10,174 nucleotides of DNA. Source: Patescibacteria group bacterium. GTDB taxonomy: Bacteria; Patescibacteriota; Minisyncoccia; Sungbacterales; GWA2-42-14. The stretch spans positions 1 through 10,174 of the forward strand of contig JAGXAD010000011.1 in the NCBI GenBank assembly GCA_018971745.1, given 5' to 3'. The notes beneath the pieces were generated by a model. It saw only the letters and a program-made list of their open reading frames with translations, did not search any database and was not told the DNA's origin. Of this stretch, positions 5,790 through 10,174 are shown in pieces; position 1 is the stretch's first letter, and each line of letters starts with the position of its first letter. The translations under genes were made by a program, and so were the position numbers.

Positions 5790-5797
5790 TTACCTTA

Positions 5798-6640
5798 TTA
5801 TAAAGCCGTATTTTTTTGTCGTAATGACTGGATTTTTGCTTTGATGTTTTGCGAACGGCGGCGCCAACGCTCAAAAACGGCAAGGCGCTTGTAATAATTG
5901 TTCCACACCTCGTGAATGTAAAATCCACTGACCGTAATGTGCACGAGCAGAGTGGAGTACGAGACAAAATATATCCATTCGCGTCTGACAAGCGTAAAAA
6001 GCAGAAGCCCGCTTATGCCTATTGCGGCAGTAAAAAAGTGAAACCGTCCGGTAAACGAGGTTTGGTAGTCCTCAAGCGATGAATCTCTAATAATAGACAG
6101 AAGGTCGCGGTGATTCTTGAAAATTTCATGGCGCGCAAGAAGCATTTTTATGTTGGCAATGATGAGAATGACGGTGGTAAGCGCGGTAAGCGAGAGCAAA
6201 ACTTCAAGGTCCGGTTTATATTGGTAGGAAAAAAATACAATTGCGAGCACCGAAAAAAATGCGAGATAATCCCGTACATGGTCAAGAAAAGTTCCAAGCG
6301 GCGTAATTTCGTCGTGAATGCGCGCGATTGGTCCGTCAATAAAATCGGTAATGAATGCGGAAATCAAAATTAAAAATGCCGTTTTGGTAAGGCCGGATGC
6401 GTGATACATAAACCAAAATTTTCCGAGAAGCAAAAGCCCCAGTATGGATACGGCGTTTGCCGCTCCGAATAGAATTGTGTTGTCGGCTGAAATGCCAAAG
6501 CGCCGGAGCAGGCGCGGCACCGGCCACAAAAGCCAGATGGCGCGCGCCACCGGACTCATTAAGGTGTCACGGATGTATTTTTCTCCGGCCGTAATCGCGT
6601 CATCGTGGTCGTTTTGATACGGGGATGAATGGTTGTTCAT
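5798..6640 (-). CDS. CDP-alcohol phosphatidyltransferase family protein
   Basis: A 280-residue integral-membrane enzyme that transfers a phosphatidyl group from CDP-diacylglycerol to an alcohol, a step in phospholipid synthesis (PgsA/PssA-like). The family signature D-x2-DG-x2-AR-x8-G-x3-D-x3-D is complete: DFIDGPIAR at residues 99-107, G116, D120 and D124. Hydrophobic segments flank it (about 57-77, 87-98, 126-142, 146-165, 200-217 and 222-240). A soluble stretch of about 50 residues precedes the first segment, longer than in minimal PgsA, and the C-terminus is strongly basic (KRLAVFERWRRRSQ onward). The acceptor alcohol cannot be told from the sequence. ATG at 6638-6640 is 6 nt from a -10-like box. 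It is transcribed away from the 6763 gene and towards the IS1595 element. Confidence 0.9.
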   Translation of the reverse strand: MNNHSSPYQNDHDDAITAGEKYIRDTLMSPVARAIWLLWPVPRLLRRFGISADNTILFGAANAVSILGLLLLGKFWFMYHASGLTKTAFLILISAFITDFIDGPIARIHDEITPLGTFLDHVRDYLAFFSVLAIVFFSYQYKPDLEVLLSLTALTTVILIIANIKMLLARHEIFKNHRDLLSIIRDSSLEDYQTSFTGRFHFFTAAIGISGLLLFTLVRREWIYFVSYSTLLVHITVSGFYIHEVWNNYYKRLAVFERWRRRSQNIKAKIQSLRQKNTAL

Positions 6641-6646
6641 GGTTCT

Positions 6647-6674
6647 ATGTTATCATTTTGACGGCACAGGCAAA
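6647..6674 (-). promoter_or_regulatory. Putative promoter of the phosphatidyltransferase gene, predicted leaderless
   Basis: On the minus strand, TGATAACAT (extended TGn plus TAACAT, the -10 at 6647-6652) is followed by 6 nt and the ATG. TTTGCC at 6669-6674 lies 16 nt upstream as a -35. The TGn/-10/6-nt/ATG spacing is the same as at 4983 and 9634. Confidence 0.5.
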
Positions 6675-6762
6675 ATAGCCTTGCTTTTCTTTTTTTTTGG
6701 CTATGGTAGAGTACGGTTAGGTCTTTTTTATTGTTATCGTTTGGCGGTAAGCGGAGGTGCGG

Positions 6763-7191
6763 TTGGAAATACGGCGCGCAAAACAGCTTGCCGGCGAAGA
6801 AAAGATAGATGTTTGTTTGCAACAGCTTTTGCACGAAGGTTTTATTGACAGTTATCGCCGCGTTGATTCCAAAGATTCCATTGACCGGGAAATTGACGCC
6901 TGGGGCATTGATTTTTATATCTACAAGGGGAATAAGAAAAAATATCCCGTTGTTGTTTTGCAGGCAAAATCGTCAAAGCGCGGGATGGAGAAGTTTGTGA
7001 AACATTCCCGGCAAAAAGGCTGGGAGAACCGCAGGCATATTCCCGTGGTGTACGCGCGACAAAACGACAGTTTGTATCGCATTGAAAAGATTTTACGAAA
7101 ACGAATCAGAGGCTTCCGCGTTTCCTTGGCGTTTATTGTGCCCGTCCGTTTGGTCAATATCATATATCAGCGTTTAAGAGTTGGAGAATAG
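6763..7191 (+). CDS. Small PD-(D/E)XK nuclease-like protein, 142 aa
   Basis: I do not recognise a named family, but the core looks like a restriction-endonuclease-fold (PD-(D/E)XK) site. GIDFYIY has an Asp at residue 50, a turn follows, then VVVLQAKSS with Gln67 and Lys69, giving D-x16-QxK. An upstream Glu (E12 in LAGEEKIDVCL) could be the helix-1 acid. The C-terminal third is basic (EKILRKRIRGFRVS). Such proteins cleave or bind DNA, sometimes as repair or Holliday-junction enzymes; no substrate can be assigned. GTG at 6757 overlaps the ribosome site GGAGG (6753-6757), so TTG 6763, 5 nt beyond it, is the better start. This is the only clear Shine-Dalgarno motif in the window. It is monocistronic, with its own terminator 8 nt after the stop. 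Confidence 0.7.
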   Translation: MEIRRAKQLAGEEKIDVCLQQLLHEGFIDSYRRVDSKDSIDREIDAWGIDFYIYKGNKKKYPVVVLQAKSSKRGMEKFVKHSRQKGWENRRHIPVVYARQNDSLYRIEKILRKRIRGFRVSLAFIVPVRLVNIIYQRLRVGE

Positions 7192-7199
7192 TTCGTTTC

Positions 7200-7221
7200 G
7201 GCCCGCATTCGGGCCTTTTTT
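7200..7221 (+). terminator. Rho-independent terminator
   Basis: GGCCCG-CATT-CGGGCC is followed by six T. It lies 8 nt after the stop of the PD-(D/E)XK-like gene and insulates it from the groES region. Confidence 0.9.
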
Positions 7222-7250
7222 GTCCGGCAAAACGAGTAGGTTGGAAACAC

Positions 7251-7393
7251 TTGACCCCGCACTGAAAAATGGCATGACGCCGTTTTAGTATATTCGAATG
7301 AAGATTTTTCGGAGTTAAGTATCGGAAGAGGCGGGAAACATAAAATAGGGGCGGCGTAAGCCGCAATGCCATTTTCTAGTGACGGGGCTTGAC
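7251..7393. repeat. MITE-like inverted-repeat element directly upstream of the groES promoter
   Basis: The arms at 7255-7275 (CCCCGCACTGAAAAATGGCAT) and 7366-7387 are imperfect inverted repeats. Just inside the right arm is a perfect hairpin GCGGC-GTAA-GCCGC (7351-7364) with a GNRA-type loop. TTGAC occurs directly at both outer edges (7251-7255 and 7389-7393), consistent with a 5-bp target duplication whose right copy is part of the groES -35 box. There is no coding frame. It explains most of the gap 7222-7388. The left edge resembles that of the element at 905-1022. Confidence 0.55.
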
Positions 7394-7416
7394 ACTATTT
7401 TCGCGTTATCTATAAT
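7389..7416 (+). promoter_or_regulatory. Consensus sigma-70 type promoter of groES-groEL
   Basis: TTGACA (7389-7394) and TATAAT (7411-7416) are both perfect, separated by 16 nt. The predicted start, about 7422-7424, falls on the first bases of the CIRCE operator. This gives a leader of about 60 nt. Confidence 0.9.
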
Positions 7417-7421
7417 ATCCA

Positions 7422-7448
7422 TTAGCAGTCAGGAGCCGAGATTGCTAA
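7422..7448 (+). promoter_or_regulatory. CIRCE operator (HrcA binding site)
   Basis: TTAGCAGTC - 9 nt - GATTGCTAA matches the CIRCE consensus TTAGCACTC-N9-GAGTGCTAA with the canonical 9-nt spacer; 8 of 9 positions pair between the arms. It overlaps the transcription start, so HrcA binding would block the promoter and heat shock would release it. HrcA itself is not in this window. Confidence 0.92.
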
Positions 7449-7481
7449 CACATTTTTAAAAATTATTTATCATAAACAATT

Positions 7482-7784
7482 ATGAGTAAGGTTTTAATTA
7501 AACCTCTGGGGGATCGCGTATTGCTTGAGCCCGTGGAGGACAATAAAGAAAAAACAAAAGGGGGGATTTATCTTCCGGAAACCGCGTCCAAAGAGCGGCC
7601 GGAAAAAGGCAGGGTTGTTGCGGTAGGCGAGGGCAAGGTGCTTGATTCAGGAAAAAAAATCACGCCCTCGGTAAAAAAAGGGGATCTGGTTTTATTTACC
7701 AAGTACGGACCCAATGAAATCAAGGTCGACGGCAAAGAGTATTTAATTGCGAAAGAGGAAGACATATTGGCAATTTTGATGTAA
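7482..7784 (+). CDS. groES: GroES co-chaperonin (Hsp10)
   Basis: A 100-residue protein matching the full length of GroES. It forms the heptameric lid of the GroEL chamber and acts in the cytoplasm. Visible family features are IKPLGDRVLLEPVEDNKEKT at the N-terminus; the mobile loop region KGGIYLPETASKERPEKGRV, which contacts GroEL through its hydrophobic tripeptide (IYL); the glycine-rich roof segment VVAVGEGKV; and the C-terminal YLIAKEEDILAIL. It is the first gene of the CIRCE-controlled operon. The sequence before ATG 7482 is AT-rich without a Shine-Dalgarno motif. Confidence 0.97.
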   Translation: MSKVLIKPLGDRVLLEPVEDNKEKTKGGIYLPETASKERPEKGRVVAVGEGKVLDSGKKITPSVKKGDLVLFTKYGPNEIKVDGKEYLIAKEEDILAILM

Positions 7785-7803
7785 TCAATTTTTAGAAAAT
7801 TTA

Positions 7804-9533
<1,730 letters not shown>

Positions 9534-9552
9534 GATAGCGGTTAGAGATTGA

Positions 9553-9588
9553 AAATCCCCGCTCCGACCTTGGTCGGAGCGGGGATTT
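9553..9588 (+). terminator. Strong hairpin terminator of the groESL operon
   Basis: A perfect 17-bp stem (AAATCCCCGCTCCGACC against its complement at 9572-9588) with only TT between the arms lies 19 nt after the groEL stop. The A-run before and TTTAGTTT after make it usable in both directions. A 12-bp palindrome AGTTTGCAAACT (9589-9600) follows directly. Confidence 0.88.
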
Positions 9589-9613
9589 AGTTTGCAAACT
9601 GTGGAAAAAAACA

Positions 9614-9642
9614 TTGTCTTGCAAACACGGATTTGCTATAAT
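9614..9642 (+). promoter_or_regulatory. Promoter of lemA, predicted leaderless
   Basis: TTGTCT (9614-9619) and a perfect TATAAT (9637-9642) are separated by 17 nt, with an extended TGC before the -10. The ATG is 6 nt after the -10, so transcription should begin at the start codon. Confidence 0.75.
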
Positions 9643-9648
9643 AAATCT

Positions 9649-10174
9649 ATGGCTACTTCATACATTTTTTTTATCATTTTTACCGCAGTAATCGCATTAT
9701 TTGTCGGCATGTATAATAGTTTAGTTCGCGGCAGAAACCGCGTTGAAGAAGCGTGGTCCGACATTGACGTGCAGTTGAAACGGCGATACGATTTGATTCC
9801 GAACATTTTGGAAACGGCCAAGGCATACGCCTCGTATGAGCGGGGCACGCTTGAGAGCGTAACCAGTGCGCGCACTGCGGCAATGGGCGCAAAAACGGCT
9901 GATGAAAAAGCGCGTGCGGAAAATGCGCTTTCAAATACTTTAAAAACCCTTTTTGCCGTTGCTGAAAATTATCCCGACTTGAAAGCAAACGCAAATTTTT
10001 TGGATTTGCAACGGGAGCTTGCGGACACGGAAAATAAAATTCAGGCGTCGCGCAGATTTTATAACGGCCTGGTGCGCGATTTGAACACGAAAATTGAATC
10101 GTTTCCGACCAATATGTTCGCGTCAATGTTCGGATTCTCCAAAAAAGAATTTTTTGGGCTTGATTCTGAAGCGG
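9649..10174 (+). CDS. lemA: LemA family protein, 3' end cut by window edge
   Basis: 175 codons are visible. LemA proteins are membrane-anchored helical proteins of unclear function, found in many bacteria. An N-terminal membrane anchor (YIFFIIFTAVIALFVGMYN, residues 5-23) is followed by the family signature SLVRGRNRVEEAWSDIDVQL and KRRYDLIPNILETAKAYA. The long helical body contains LKTLFAVAENYPDLKANANF and LDLQRELADTENKIQASRRF, then YNGLVRDLNTKIESFP. The last visible residues, FGFSKKEFFGLDSEA, are close to the usual C-terminus, so only about 10-20 residues are missing. The start at ATG 9649 fits the promoter spacing. lemA is commonly followed by htpX; what follows here is outside the window. 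Confidence 0.95.
   Translation, partial: MATSYIFFIIFTAVIALFVGMYNSLVRGRNRVEEAWSDIDVQLKRRYDLIPNILETAKAYASYERGTLESVTSARTAAMGAKTADEKARAENALSNTLKTLFAVAENYPDLKANANFLDLQRELADTENKIQASRRFYNGLVRDLNTKIESFPTNMFASMFGFSKKEFFGLDSEA

Larger units (their letters stand above)
4955..5794 (+). mobile_element. IS1595-family insertion sequence, 840 bp, complete, with 8-bp target duplication
   Basis: The left end GGTAATTAGACGGTTTCGTAACC (4955-4977) and the right end (5772-5794) are inverted repeats matching at 20 of 23 positions. Both sides carry the direct repeat TTATTATA (4947-4954 and 5795-5802), the 8-bp duplication expected of the IS1595 family. One intact transposase gene fills the element. The insertion lies between the right island repeat and the 3' end of the phosphatidyltransferase gene, whose stop codon (5798-5800) falls inside the duplicated target, so that gene is unharmed. 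Confidence 0.95.

Noticed and set aside
3814..5794. A composite transposon formed by the two insertion sequences
   Set aside because: One is IS481 and the other IS1595; their ends and transposases are unrelated, and each has its own flanks.
6757..6762. GTG at 6757 as start of the PD-(D/E)XK-like protein
   Set aside because: It overlaps the GGAGG ribosome site; TTG at 6763 has the proper spacing.
9680..10126. 148-codon open frame antisense to lemA
   Set aside because: It lies entirely within the lemA coding frame, which has clear family motifs.

Overview
This window looks like the chromosome of a streamlined, uncultured bacterium, most likely of the Candidate Phyla Radiation (Patescibacteria/Parcubacteria type). 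The grounds are indirect. The core genes (htpX, groES-groEL, lemA, a CDP-alcohol phosphatidyltransferase) are of a type I associate with those genomes. GroEL ends in a short acidic/proline tail instead of Gly-Gly-Met repeats. Shine-Dalgarno motifs are nearly absent, and several starts sit 6 nt after a -10 box, as in leaderless transcripts. The lineage is an inference and is not proven by any marker here.

Layout. 1-898: 3' part of the membrane protease gene htpX. 899-1081: an inverted-repeat element, then the relic tail of a second HtpX. 1095-1595: an unrecognised small protein. 1603-1687: tRNA-Ser(GGA). 1690-4954: an accessory island bounded by two inverted copies of a roughly 230-250 bp, palindrome-rich repeat. 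Inside it is a visibly AT-richer operon: a frameshifted Xre-type regulator, a ComF-like phosphoribosyltransferase and a DprA-like protein. An IS481-type element is inserted in the last codons of the DprA-like gene. 4955-5794: a complete IS1595-family element with matching ends and an 8-bp target duplication. 5798-6640 (minus): CDP-alcohol phosphatidyltransferase. 6763-7191: a small PD-(D/E)XK-like protein and its terminator. 7251-7393: a MITE-like inverted-repeat element directly before the promoter. 7389-9588: the heat-shock operon, with a consensus promoter, a CIRCE/HrcA operator, groES, a large AU-rich hairpin, groEL and a strong terminator. 9614-10174: promoter and 5' part of lemA.

The most interesting part is the 1690-4954 island. 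A ComF-like phosphoribosyltransferase followed by a DprA-like protein is the architecture of ShosTA, a toxin-antitoxin/anti-phage system with a PRTase-domain toxin and a DprA-family antitoxin. Here it has an Xre gene upstream. It begins 2 bases after a tRNA gene and is enclosed by long inverted repeats, but no enzyme inside matches those repeats. It may be a defence cassette moved as a non-autonomous unit. It is decaying or being tuned: the Xre gene has a +1 frameshift, and IS481 has replaced the last 18 codons of the DprA-like antitoxin with 31 codons read from the IS end.

The core genes are mainly protein quality control: GroES/GroEL folding under HrcA-type control, and HtpX proteolysis at the membrane. 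LemA is commonly found beside HtpX, and here each is cut by an opposite end of the window.
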